Counted from the first letter of the stretch, positions 34,283 to 46,100 are shown. The stretch is 64,000 nt of DNA from Clarireedia homoeocarpa (GCA_001465935.1 LNKV01000037.1:672895-736894); one strand, 5' to 3'. Made by a program: numbers and translations. The notes: generated by a model from the letters alone, not told the origin.

Positions 34283-35310
34283 CCGGTTTACTCCTCTGAA
34301 CTCGACACATTTCACTAATTTTAATGTCGATTGATATTTTTAAATTCATTCTATTGGCAGAAATACGCGTATGGAATTCAGCTCAGTTCCTTCCTCCTGA
34401 CATTGCACTGTCGTAACCCTTACGATACTGCCCTTTGGTGACTCCGTCTACAGATGTGTTCCCCTTGTCTTTGCATTCATGCATTGGGATTTGGCCAATC
34501 GAAAAAATACCTCACGGCAGTGTAGTAGCTGCGCCGCGAGTGAATGACGTGTCGAGAGACGGATCCTAGTGAGTTTTCTGCATCGTAAGATAGGGGTATG
34601 AGCTGTATGCCTTGACCTAGGCTGATTTGTGATGAGAAGGGCTTATTCCTGTCGAGCATTCTTGCTTGCTCCCGAATACGAAACGCCGACAGTCTGAGCA
34701 TCAGGTCGCAAGCAGGTAAGGAGATGTAGGTATTTACAAGGGGACAGGTCGTATGACCTCGGAAGAAGTTCTAGTATTCACGATTTACTACTCTGAACTC
34801 GATGCTCTTGATTGTCCCAATGACGATTCCTTTTTTCCATCGCATCATATTTGTCAAAATACGAGCTTGGCCTCCCTTTCTTGCTGTCACATCATCACAA
34901 ACCTTACAACTACGCCCCTCGGTGATGCTAGCTGGCTAGCTGCAGTGGCTATGCCTTGGCTTTGCTTCCACCACATCGCGATATGGCCAATGGCAAAAAT
35001 GCCTCGCGACGATGTGGGTAGCTGCTGTCTACTTGCGCTGCAGATCAATTACGTGTCGAGGACAGGAAGCTCGGCAACTTCCCTTTATGGAGACGGTGAT
35101 ATACGTTGTGTGTCTCGACCTAGCCTGATTTGTGGTGAGAAGGGCCGATTTCCGCCGTTGTGACTGTGATAGGTTGCAGATTGTATCATCAGAGCTTCGG
35201 TTAGGCTTCCTGATGATCGAATACGAAACACTGGCGGTATGAGAGCTGGGTTACAAGCAGAGAGAGACGTGGGTAGTTGCAAGCAGGCAGATCATGCGAC
35301 CTTGTGAGGA
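34283..35310. repeat. Diverged tandem duplication, two units of about 0.5 kb, noncoding
   Basis: Unit A (about 34283-34770) and unit B (about 34782-35310) share collinear blocks: TTTACTCCTCTGAACTCGA / TTTACTACTCTGAACTCGA; TTTGGCCAATCGAAAAAATA / TATGGCCAATGGCAAAAATG; GACGTGTCGAG / TACGTGTCGAG; GACCTAGGCTGATTTGTGAT / GACCTAGCCTGATTTGTGGT with GAGAAGGGC; CGAATACGAAAC in both; GTAGGTATTTACAAG / GTGGGTAGTTGCAAG. No shared reading frame spans either unit. Substitutions and indels are spread throughout. I do not recognise the sequence. Confidence 0.75.
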
Positions 35311-35902
35311 GTTCTGTCAGAGTTGTGGCAATATCAGAAGTATGGTGTGGGAACTTGCAAGAGAACTTTTGGCTTTATACACTGCTTCTGGCAGGACAGC
35401 ATATGTTGCTGCCAGAGTGGATGCACGGCTATCTGCAGCTGTATAGCCTCATTTCTGCAAGAGGAAGGTCTCCCGGACTCAGTCTACACGCTTTGAAGCT
35501 GAAATAGGGAATCCTGTAGTATGGATTCGCGGGATCTCCGACAATCGAGAAATACTGCTGAGATCGGCCGATGGTGTTATGAAACAGAGTGGTAATGGTT
35601 GCTACTTTGACATAAGAATGTAGGATTGACAATACTCTGCAGTTACAGGGTATATTTTTGTGGCACAGATGATAAATCAACGCTAGGGCATTTTTGACGA
35701 CAAGGAAGTTGCAAAAGGGGGAGCAATAGTATAGTAAGAGTGTACAGCGAATCGCAAAGCGTAGTTTCATTCTACGAAAATAGTACAAAGTCTCCATAAC
35801 CCCTCCGATTTCCTTGTTTCTACTATCCTTTTACAGTCCAGTTGTGTAATTTACATAGCAGAGAATTTCCTCAATATTATCAATTATTTCTACACGTTCA
35901 AG
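35311..35902. other. No gene; upstream region of chromodomain gene
   Basis: No supported frame. The last 60 bp are C/T- and AT-rich and precede the ATG at 35903. Confidence 0.4.
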
Positions 35903-37938
35903 ATGGCTACTTTTGATCCTATCCCTTATTATTATGTGCCTACTGTTCCACGATACAAACGCGCAACTACCCAACACATACCTGCACAGAAACAATCCAG
36001 CATTCCCGACAAGATCCAATGTATCAAACCAAACGATGCACTAATTGACGATATCCGACAAGTAGCAGTTGCGGTAGTACCAGCCGATGAAGACCCAGGT
36101 TACAGGTCGGAAATTCGGGGTATGTTTCAAAGTCTTCAGCTTTTAGCAACGGTGACTAACTTGTGGGAAACCGAGCAGGGACTGCCACCGTCTATGGCGA
36201 CAATAATAAGAAGAACAACAAAGAAGACAACAAAAATCGCGAGCTTCCCACAGCTGAAGAACTGCAGTATACTGCACTACGAACGAAGGATATTGTGCCG
36301 GAAGACTCGAGCCCGGATAACACAACCCGAAGGGATGAGGACATAGCTTTGAGCAAAACAAACCACGATTGTCTATGGATGAAGGAGATTACGGATTCAC
36401 CTTCGAGTAAGGAGGTCTTGATTGAAAGACATCAGAATAGCAGAGGCACTCAAGGTATGCACATCGGCCATGTATCATTATAAGAAGCAGTCATCTGACT
36501 ATACACAGATAGACCACTGGTTCTGGCAGATGATGAATCAGATATTCCCAATCTCCAAGTCGCCTCCATTTCCAACTCATCCTATCTGTTTGATCATGAG
36601 AAATTGTGAGATGTTGAAGAAAGCGATTTCGAAAAGGAGGATGCTCTGCCCAAGCAAGATCTCTTGGCCTCTGCGCCTGACCTGGACTATTCTTACCCTC
36701 ACCGGCAGTCCATCGGATCATCACAGAATCATATCAATCTGTCTAACAATAATAATGGCAAGCAAAGCGTATCTGAGATGGCATCACCACATCCTTTGCT
36801 TACGATATTGGATGAGAACGGTGAAGAAAGGGAGAACAAGGACATTTCTGAAAATGGAACAGATTTGCTCTCAGCTTTTGAAAAGCAAGAAAAGTCGGCT
36901 ACTGTTCTTGGCTCCTCACATTCTCGTCCTCACTTCACTGAGCTATCACAGCTTCACAATGATCCAGAGTATGACCAGATTGGAATTAGTCAAAGCGGAT
37001 CGGGAGAGTTCGGGGATGGCTCCTTGCCTCAACAAGATGACGATGACGATCAGCCGAAGCAGCGACAACGTGAAGAGGCAGCAGAAGAAGTGATATGGGA
37101 GGATGACGACGATCATCATATGATGGATAGAGGAAAGCGGAAGCGGAGGTATCAGGATGAGACCGACGAAAGCTGTCCCTTCGAGCATAACATTCCTGAT
37201 ACAAACAGTATGGATAATAACCCACAACCTGCAAAACGACGAAAGCCACAGCTGTTGCCTCTCGATGACGCTTCAGTACTAGCTCCTAAGGATAACCCCA
37301 AAAGTCGTCTTAGACAGCGTCACAGCCGTTTACTGTCTTTACCTACGCAACACAAAATGAAGAATAGGCAGTCTCGAAACAATTGTTCTTACACTTCCAA
37401 ACCCTTTCAAAAGTCCTGCGATATGATCGAATCCGTATCAATAGCCGAATATCACGAATGGCCACTTCAAGGTCTTATAAAATGTGCTATAATCGAAAAT
37501 GAAACAACGTACAAAATCACTTTACAGTTGGATCATATTCCAGAACATCTTCACACTTCTATCCTTTCCAAAACCTTGGGTATACACGCCGACAATGCGA
37601 TAACTGACGCTTCTAATACTGTCAATATCACCGGCGAAGATGAATGGGAAGTGGATAACATTCGGGCGGTACGGAAGAGGTACAATAAGCTGGAATATAG
37701 GGCAGATTGGCTGGGTGTCGATGAGGACCCGAAGTATTACCCGGCCTCAGATTTCAAATATTCACCTCATAAAATTCGAGATTTCCATTTAGCTCACCCG
37801 AATTTGCCTGGGCCACCAGGGAATCTTTTAAAATGGATTAGGAAGTGGGAGGATGGGGTAGACAATTACGACGAGCTAAATGGAAGTAAAGAAATGTCCC
37901 AATATTCGAGAGCAAGCTTTTTTCGAAGGGGATCATAA
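35903..37938 (+). pseudogene. Chromodomain protein with a single in-frame TGA
   Basis: Exons 35903-36119, 36179-36454 and 36509-37938 join through introns with GTATGT/GTATGC donors and CTAAC/CTGAC branch sites, total 641 codons. One TGA (36607-36609) follows FDHEKL; no phase-compatible intron removes it. The middle is acidic and Ser-rich with a nuclear-localisation-like run (RGKRKRRYQ). The conserved tail has EYHEWPLQGLIKCAIIENET, then a chromodomain: EDEWEVDNIRAVRKRYNKLE, YRADWLGVDEDPKYYPASDF, KWEDGVDNYDEL. The aromatic cage positions W and Y are present. The family is expanded in some fungi and often lies near repeats. It would bind methylated histone tails. Confidence 0.65.
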
Positions 37939-39203
37939 TATAATAATCTGATCTTTTCTCGAGGCTGGTAGGTAATCGGCCTTTGTTTATAAGTTTGACA
38001 AATTCGATTTTTGCGAAATGATCAAGGGCGAACATAAGGAGTCATGCAAGAAATGGTTTCTCGGTACCATTTTCTTAGCGCCATTTGCTCTTAGCTCTCC
38101 AACGCCTCATACGAATAGGTATCTCAGCTTACGCGCAAGAAAATCTATTACGATGATATAGATCCGGATGTTTTTGTGAGATCAAAAGGAAAGACTGAAC
38201 GATTAATACTTGATAACTGGTATGATTCAATTGTGAACCAAACTGTGTTCTTGCATTGCTCTAAGAGAAAAGCCGAGAATATCCCCGCAAAACCGTACAG
38301 TTGCGGTTCCTGCTAATACCACATGTTCATTTCATTTCGTAACTGTGTTAAGGGTATCAAAATTATCATACAAAGAAACAAGAGAACATAAAGAGTAGCG
38401 GAAACAAAATACTTTTTACTCAACTCGAGAAGAGAAGAGAAACTTCATTGCTCTTGTCCAGCACCACGAGAGCAAGCCTTTCCACCCAACAGACCAACCG
38501 AAGGACCAGACTGACCTGAGAAAATTTAACGGTGTCCGATTAGACTGTACGGCTCATAACGACGATTTCCGCGATTCTGGTGCGGAGTGTGTTGTGGCGG
38601 AGGAGGAGGAGAGGAGTCGGAGTCGGAAATCTGTATAAGGTCACTGTCATATCGATGCAGGTTCCCACAACCACTGCGTGAATTACGCCAGCGGCGATTT
38701 CCGCAGGCACCTTGGAAATACCTCATCAGAACAATGTAGGGGTTTCAAAGGCCTCTCGTGCGGCCTGAATAAGAAGAGCGTCGGTGCGATATCTGATTCC
38801 AGCGGAAAGAGTATCGGCATTGAGAGCTGCACGATCGACGTATGGGATGTTCTTGTTGCTTGGTTAAGTTCCGTAAGAGATGCACTCGTATCAGTTCGAT
38901 TTGCTGCCATTGCTGAAGAGGGCGAGATTTTGAGGGGGATAAGAAAGATGAATTATTGAACTATGAGATGAAAAGGAAGTGGGCTAGCAAACTCACTGTC
39001 TCTCGGAGGATCTTGTTACAATCCATAAGGCCTGAGGACCTTAGGCTCAAGTTGCGTAGCAACCAGTAGAACCTCAGGCAGGGTTATGATCACATGACGT
39101 GGAGCCTTTGGAGCTTAGGATCCCAGTATCCAAGAAGGCTCCACGGAACACGAAGGTCTACAAAGTATGTGAGCTTGGTAGCCTCGACTAAGATTGTTGC
39201 TAA
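37939..39203. other. No intact gene; repeat copy and short coding-like remnant
   Basis: The interval includes the inverted copy of the 44-nt repeat. On the minus strand around 38860-38730, NIPYVDRAALNADTLSAGIR then YRTDALLIQAAREAFETP reads like decayed coding sequence without a usable start. An inverted pair GTGGAGCC / GGCTCCAC lies at 39100-39145. Confidence 0.4.
37993..38035 (-). repeat. 44-nt dispersed repeat, copy 2 (inverted)
   Basis: Reverse complement of the repeat at 18446-18489, about 19.5 kb away, starting 55 bp after the chromodomain stop codon. Confidence 0.75.
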
Positions 39204-40739
39204 TTACATTTTTACCCGCTTAGACGCACTGCTATCAGTTCCCAATCTTTTTCGAGAAACAGGCTTCCTACCCAGCTTGCCAAACTCCGCTAATACATAA
39301 GCAATAAAAACACTTTTCTGTTTAAGATAGACGCCTTTGTTATATGTAGGGTCTAGAGCAACAGTACGAGCAGCTTGACCCAGCTTTGTAAAATGCTCTA
39401 ACAACGACGAACTTATCTCAGCACTACAGCGCATTTCATCAGCCCATTGAACCTGTTCCGCTATATCTCGAATAAGCCATGAATTTCTCTTCTCCCATAA
39501 CCCGAAAGCGTTATCAGAATCGGAATCGAGTGGATCGTAGAAAAACAGTGCAAAACACCAAAGTAAAGTAACATCAAATACGCTGGTATTTGAAGTACGG
39601 ACACAATTACCAAGAATTGACAACTTGGTAATTAAACGTGTATGACGGTGAACATTGAAGTTTATCGGTAGTACTGTTTCTATCCATTTCTCCAGCTTCG
39701 AATTAAGCATCAGTGACACTTTTAAATCATAGTCGAATTGCCGATTTAGTTCTCGATAACCCAAGTTGGCAAGCTGTTCTCTGGCAAGCTCTTCTTCATC
39801 TGAATCCACATCGAAATCTATTCTGATATCCTTTTCGATGCCGTCCAAGTTCACTTCGCTATCTGACGACTCTGATGACTCTTCGCAGCCAGAGAAAATG
39901 CCATGTACCGATACGGAGTTGGAGCTAATTGGAGATCGAGCCGGTGTTTCTTCTTCGAAAATGATGGGTGATGACTGAGAAACCTGCGCTTCTGGAGATA
40001 GCTGAGTATATAGAGGCGGTGACCGAGGAACTTGCACTTCCGGACATGGCTGAGCATATGGTGGCGGTATTGGGCGTTGTTGCTCCTTATATACGAATTT
40101 ATTCCATTCTAGTAATATAGCCCCTTGTTGAATATACATTTCCTTTAGATTGGTTTTGCGTGCATCGGTTGCAGTTTTGCTAATATGCATACGAAGTTTT
40201 TCCAGGTGCACTTTCGCATAAGTACTTGGCCTAATGTATACGCTGAAGATTGTGGTATTAGACAGAGACTCAAAGGCATGAACCAACATATTTGCAGTCG
40301 TAGTATAAGGTCTAATCGTAGTTTTCTTCTTCGCAACGACGAATCCCTTCGCAGCCAGTTTGAATTGTAGAAGGAAAACATTTTGTGCATTGGTTAAACC
40401 GGCTTCGTGAATAGCAGAAGCGTCGTGAGATAAGTCATCGATACTCGATATTAGATAAGGTGTAGAGGCATTTGCAAAGTCGGCATCTGGAGGAACAACG
40501 AATAATATATCTATTAGTTGTTTGTTGTTACCAAGCCTGACAAATACTTGAAGCTTGAAGTGAATATGAATTTGTTCTTCCATATCACGATATGCAGCCA
40601 TGAAAAAACGGGGTCTCTGCTTGTTGGTATACAAGCAAGAACCTAATGTGCATGTTGTACCTGATTGATCCACCCATTTTACAAATACCCTCTCGTCAAG
40701 GAGCTTTTCTAGCTGAAGTTTCTCGATCGGAACCGACAT
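39204..40739 (-). CDS. Unrecognised 511-aa protein
   Basis: A single uninterrupted exon starts MSVPIEKLQLEKLLDERVFV. The first 240 residues look like a folded alpha/beta domain (VFVKWVDQSGTTCTLGSCLY, RPRFFMAAYRDMEEQIHIHF). A Pro-rich linker with PPYAQPCPEVQVPRSPP and PPLYTQLSPEAQVSQSSP follows, a twofold internal repeat, then an acidic Ser stretch, and a helical C-terminal domain (residues 330-490). The end, SRKRLGTDSSASKRVKM, is a probable bipartite nuclear localisation signal. I do not recognise the family. The intact frame amid decayed neighbours argues for recent arrival or selection. The promoter has a 23-bp tandem duplication. Confidence 0.65.
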   Translation of the reverse strand: MSVPIEKLQLEKLLDERVFVKWVDQSGTTCTLGSCLYTNKQRPRFFMAAYRDMEEQIHIHFKLQVFVRLGNNKQLIDILFVVPPDADFANASTPYLISSIDDLSHDASAIHEAGLTNAQNVFLLQFKLAAKGFVVAKKKTTIRPYTTTANMLVHAFESLSNTTIFSVYIRPSTYAKVHLEKLRMHISKTATDARKTNLKEMYIQQGAILLEWNKFVYKEQQRPIPPPYAQPCPEVQVPRSPPLYTQLSPEAQVSQSSPIIFEEETPARSPISSNSVSVHGIFSGCEESSESSDSEVNLDGIEKDIRIDFDVDSDEEELAREQLANLGYRELNRQFDYDLKVSLMLNSKLEKWIETVLPINFNVHRHTRLITKLSILGNCVRTSNTSVFDVTLLWCFALFFYDPLDSDSDNAFGLWEKRNSWLIRDIAEQVQWADEMRCSAEISSSLLEHFTKLGQAARTVALDPTYNKGVYLKQKSVFIAYVLAEFGKLGRKPVSRKRLGTDSSASKRVKM

Positions 40740-40757
40740 AATTTACTCCTATAACCA

Positions 40758-40802
40758 TAATTAGCGATAAAACGTAGTTTTAATTAGCGATAAAACGTAG
40801 TT
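40758..40802. repeat. 23-bp tandem duplication upstream of the 511-aa gene
   Basis: TAATTAGCGATAAAACGTAG followed by TT occurs at 40758-40779 and 40781-40802, 19 bp upstream of the ATG on the minus strand. It could be a doubled regulator site. Confidence 0.7.
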
Positions 40803-40926
40803 AAAGAATGATTGCATTTAAAACAATGCTAGCCCACACTTTATGTGTGATTCCCACCCTCCCAGGCTTTAGAGCAGCCTTGACTCTTCGGACAAAATGA
40901 GATGTAGAAGTGATCAAAATAATAGT

Positions 40927-41330
40927 TACTGAAGGATGTAACCGCTTCCAGGGTTTTTCTAAACAGCAGAGACTGAAGAACGTAACCGCTGCCAGGGTTT
41001 TTCTAAACAGCAGAGACTGAAGAACGTAACCACTACCAGGGTTTTTCTAAGCAGCAGTGACTGAAGAATATAACCACTGCCAGGGTTTTTCTAAGCAGCA
41101 GAGACTGAAGAATATAACCACTACGAGGGTTTTTCTAAGCAGCAGAGACTGAAGAATATAACCACTACGAGGGCTTTTCTAAGCAGCAGAGACTGAAGAA
41201 TATAACCACTGCCAGGGTTTTTCTAAGCAGCAGAGACTGAAGAACGTAACCACTGCTAGGGTTTTTCTAAACAGCAGAGACTGAAGAACGTAACCGCTGC
41301 CAGGGTTTTTCTAAACAGCAGAGACTGTAA
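40927..41330. repeat. 44-bp minisatellite, about nine units
   Basis: The unit contains GCAGAGACTGAAGAACGTAA then CCGCTGCCAGGGTTTTTCTA. About nine copies vary at fixed positions (ACGT/ATAT, GCTGCC/ACTACG/ACTGCT). There is no coding sense. Confidence 0.9.
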
Positions 41331-41399
41331 GAATATACTGTGCGGTGGAGGTGGATGGATAGATAGATGGCGATAGAAAGACAGTGCTCGTATAGTCGT

Positions 41400-41577
41400 G
41401 ATAAATGTTGTACGATGGTGATAGATATGGAAATAGAAATGGATATAGAGATAGCGATAGCGATGTAGATGGCGATGGAAATAGCGATAGCGATGTAGAT
41501 GGCGATGGCGATGGCGATGGCGATGGCGATGGAGATGGAAATAGAGAGGGCGATGGAAATAGAGAGGGCAATGGAAA
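41400..41577. repeat. Hexanucleotide repeat (GATGGC/GATAGC/GATGTA)n
   Basis: A purine-rich array of six-base steps. It gives long open frames (Asp-Gly on plus; Ser-Ile or Ser-Pro on minus) that are artefacts of periodicity. Confidence 0.9.
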
Positions 41578-42023
41578 GACGTGTTTGACGTGCTATGGAA
41601 AGAAAGTTCGCTTCTTCATCACGGGACCTAAAAAACAAGCGACTTGAGACTAGCTTGAATAGGGTATAGTGCGTGATTTGATTGACCGGGGTTCTTTTTC
41701 GTTCGCGTAGGAGGATACGGTAATTGAAAGATCGATGGTGTCCATAGACGAACGTTTGAGTTAGTGTGCCGTGGAGAGTTATAGGAGATAGTGGTGGTTG
41801 CGAAGCTAATACCAGTCGAGATACCGATTCTGTGCTTACCTGCATTCCGCTCTTCCGCTCTTCCCCTCTCCACTTCCCATCCATACCTATCGCCCTACCC
41901 AGCACCGCCGTCATCGAACACGCGGCTTTGAAACAAGAAAATACTTTAACTGTCTAAGTTAAGCATAAGAGATTTTCTCCCTTACCAAGTAAACTTTAAT
42001 TCAACACCTCATTTAACAACAAA

Positions 42024-43139
42024 ATGACCGAACTCCTCGGCAAAAAAATCGGCCCTATCGGTTTCGGCCTCATGGGGTTGACTTGGAAAGCTGGTCCAGT
42101 ACCTCCCCAGGAGCAGGCTTTCGAGACTATGCGCACTGCCCTCAAGAATGGAGGTATGTCATCAGCCCCCCTTCTCTCTCTTTGTCGCCGCCGAGTTGAC
42201 TAATTCTCAGCCAACTTTTGGAATGGTGGTGATTTCTACGGAGGACCAGATTACAACAGTCTAGTCCTTCTGGAGAGATACTTTGAGAAGTACCCCGAGG
42301 ACGCTGACAACGTCGTTATCAGTATCAAGGGTGGCCTGAATCCAAAGACCCACCAATTGGATGGCTCACCCGAAAATACACGCTACACCCTAGACAATTG
42401 TCTTGCACAGCTCAGGGGCCGTAAAAAGCTCGATATCTTCGAATTCGGGCGTAGGGATGCCAAAGTTCCCATGGAAGTTACCTTTGGTGTTCTCCAAAAG
42501 GAGTATATCGATACCGGCAAGCTTGGTGGCATTTCCCTTTCAGAAGTCCGAGCAGAGACCATCCACGAAGCTGTCAAACATGCCAAGATCGTCGCTGTAG
42601 AGGTCGAACTATCACTGTAAGCAGCCCTGACAGATGCCATGACACCGCGGAATCCTTGCTTACCACGTAATAACAGGTTTGCCACCGATGTGTTGGAAAA
42701 CGGCGTTGCAGCGGCATGTGCCCAATACGGGATCCCACTCGTCGCCTACTCACCAATTGGTCGAGGCATGCTAACCGGCCAACTCAAGAAGTACGAAGAC
42801 ATTCCCAAGGACTCACTACTACTGCAGATGAACTTCCCTCGCTTCCAGAAGGAGAATTTCGATATCAATGTACAGCTGGTTGGAAAGGTCGAGGAAATCG
42901 CCAAGAAGAATGGCTGCACCACAGCTCAGCTCGCCATCAATTGGACAAGGGCACTATCGAGACGTCCTGGCATGCCTACTATTATTCCAATCCCTGGTGC
43001 TACAACCAAGGAACGCGTCGAAGAGAATAGCAGACAGCTTGATCTTACGGATGAAGAAATGGCAGAGATCGACGCTATCTTGGCCAAATTCACTCCCGCT
43101 GGCGCCCGCTACCCGGAGGCCGTCCCAATGGACACATAA
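42024..43139 (+). CDS. Aldo/keto reductase, pyridoxal reductase-like
   Basis: Exons 42024-42153, 42211-42616 and 42677-43139 give 332 codons. The N-terminus, KIGPIGFGLMGLTWKAGPVP, and NFWNGGDFYGGPDYNSL with catalytic Asp and Tyr match the AKR8-type pyridoxal reductases (fission yeast Plr1). The catalytic Lys is in VVISIKGG. The usual active-site His region reads IFEFGRRDAKVP, the variant with Arg typical of this subgroup. NADPH-binding motifs are in PIIPIPGATTKERVEEN. It reduces pyridoxal to pyridoxine with NADPH in the cytosol; substrate range is inferred. First intact housekeeping-type gene after the repeat-rich half. Confidence 0.85.
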
Positions 43140-46100
43140 GCATGTACGTAGAAGCTGAGAATATTGATCGAGACACTAATTTGGAATTAGTTGATCAAAG
43201 TAGTGGAAAAATATGGCATAGGATATTGCTGCTTCTAAGCCATTCAGATGGAGTGTATGTATTTTCAGGCCAGAAAATATCCGCTTTGTTAAGTCTGCTC
43301 TTGAAATAAGGAACAAGGCAACTAAAAGACCCTACGAGGAAACCCTGATTCCTGTAATGTCTCGTTGCATTCTCATATATATTCTTTACCAGAAAAGTTG
43401 AGGATTCGCAATGATTAGTTGTTGCATATCAATCTTAAGTACCTCCTCAGCAGGGCCAGTTCACACGACTCGAATCAAAAGTTTAGAGTAGCCATAATTA
43501 TCTTCTGGTCAGCTTCTTGCATGATTATAAAGCGTTGTCGAGTCAGTATGTGTTAGTGTTGGGGTATATGTAATGTACTGTACTTCGGACATATGTAGGT
43601 ATCAAGAAATGCCGTGACTCTCGGCGCGACCCTGGACTCAAGAGACGACGCATCCCTAACCTACTTGTTTTACTTCCTAACCTTCCAGGTACAGTAATAC
43701 TAGCATGTTTAAGAGATGACTAATACCGGAAAAAATAGGAACTTGGTGTTTTTTTGTCGCAACCGAGGGAACTAGCAGAGAGGTAATGATGTAGAGTGGT
43801 GAGATACAACGCCCATTACCGGCTATCCATCACGTTTTAATAGGTTGCAAGGGTCGACTCTTATTCTCATTCATTTCCCAGTCTTATTCGCATTCATTTC
43901 CCAGTCAAGCCAACGATACCGTCGGTAAGCTATCGAAGAACTCGGCTTGCAGAAGGTTGGCATATCTAATTCTGGCTCGTCGAACATACAATACAAATTC
44001 TATAATGGTTTCGCCATCAGCTCATCGTGTACCGTAGAGCGCTATTCGGCTCGAGGATACTGCAGTAGCACTACTCATATTAATGCCTTTCTGTGGTGCA
44101 ACCCAGATACTTTTCTCAATCTCTCTGTGGCTGGGAGACCCAGGCCGTAATCTGCACGGCTTCTGCGCATGCTGAATTGTAATCGATGGTATATCATTCC
44201 GCGGCATCTTCGTCCTTATTCTAAGTAACTGTATTTGCCTCCATTATGTTCTATCCGTAAGTGCAGCCTGTACCCATTGTATTTCGTCACTTTCCCTAAC
44301 GTGAAGGAATTTTTATCCCCTTGAAGCGCCTTGTCCATACGAAAACCGAACGACTGCTAGTTTCGGGCCACTGAGATCAACAGCAAGATTACCCAGTATC
44401 ATATTCTCTGGGAGCTCTGTCGCCAGAGTGACGCATGTTTCTACCCAAACATGTCGAACCCTATTGCAGTGCCCGACCCGAAATAAGATTCGTTCAAAAA
44501 AAGAATTCGAAAAAGTCGATTCCTCCATTCCATCCTAAGTACTAGGCATCTCCATAAGAAAGAAAGATATGAATCGTGGTCTGGTCTTCAACCATAACGC
44601 ACTGAAACTTGTTGCCCTGAGAACATGACTGAGTCCGTGTCAAAATTGAGTGTTTATATTGTTGCATGTCGGAGTCATCGTCATCGGCATTCAACGGGGA
44701 ACGTTGAGTGTCCTTTAGCTGAAACTCAATATGTAAGATCTTGGTTGAGGGCGGTACGGCGGTTATTGCTGCTAACTGCTCAATTGACACGGAAGTCGAT
44801 AACCGAAATAATACAGGAGGGGTATCCGGTAAATGGAGGGATCGCCTGCGCACCATAGGCGCCGAATCATGTAATTGTAACTGCATTATGGACGGACAAC
44901 AGAATAATCGACGAGATCTCGTAGGTGAGACTTGTGCCATGAGAGAAAATCGAAAGATTGCTTAGGCTGAGTCTTCGTCGGTTTTAGGTGGATCATCAAT
45001 ACGTATTTTATCCAAGCCATTTGAGCACAAAATATAGTCAGGGTGAAACACCGCGTCTGGATCCTGAAGTTGAGCATGTCAGCTGGTTGGTCTTGGACTT
45101 CTGGTCAATGGCCAGAGATTTTTCGGATTTACCTACTGTGTGCCACAGCTTCACTCATCGCAAACTCTACATAAGATGTTGGCAATCACCGGCGTGTCCT
45201 CCAGCCCCTCTCTGCAACCACAGCAGATATTGGAAATGGCAAGAGGTACGTAAATATGCTGCTACAGCACCTTTTTAATGTAGGTATTGAAACTTTATTG
45301 TAGCTCCGATGACTTCTGCAACAATCCGTTTGTTAGGCCCGTTTTAGATATCTCAATACTTAAGCAAGAAAGCAGAAAGTCAACGTACCCAATCAAGACC
45401 CTAGCGTTATTTCTACGATCTTTATGTTAAAAATACCGAGAGAAGTAGCAAACTTAGATCGATGTATGGCTACAAGATCTATTCAGTTCATCGATCATGA
45501 AAGACGGAGTGTGTTGCAAGAAAATCATCTAGTGTTTCAATTGCATAGAATCTGGGAATATAAGCTTTGGAAGCTGGGTTGATGATGTAAATTCTGATTG
45601 TTTCGGAAACTGCTACGATAGTAAGGTTCAGGCGAGAAGATCGACGGTTCCAGGAGTGGCTAGAAGGATGTATGCCTTCAATATAGGCAGATGATGGGAA
45701 CCTGACTTCATCCAGGGAAACGTGATTATCCAAAAGGCACGAATTCCTGGTTCCTGAAATGAGGAGGCACAAACGTGGGATATGTAAATGGTATGTTGCT
45801 GTAGTCCTTGCATGATTTCTTGGATTCCTAAGATCATGACACCTGACCATCGCGCGTCAATGCTAGCGACTTGTCCAAACATCAGACCATTAAAACGAGA
45901 AAGATGGATATGAAGTCTGCTGTGATTGTGATATCCTTGAATCACGCCCTGCGGAATGTAACTATCAACTTGACGTCCATGGTAGAAGTTGTAGCCCAAG
46001 GTAGGGGGATGCGCTATGCGCTGTGGTCAGGTTTATTATCCACCGGATAGTGGGTTCCAAATCCATGTGTGGTCATCATGATAGTGGATAGTGGTGACCA

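Noticed and set aside
2655..37938. Reassigned or read-through stop codons in this genome
   Set aside because: Conserved genes at 42-64 kb use normal codons and end at all three stops; the internal stops occur only among repeat-associated genes.
41267..41914. Long minus-strand open frame rich in Ser-Ile and Ser-Pro dipeptides
   Set aside because: It is produced by the hexanucleotide and 44-bp tandem repeats; composition is periodic and no protein family fits.
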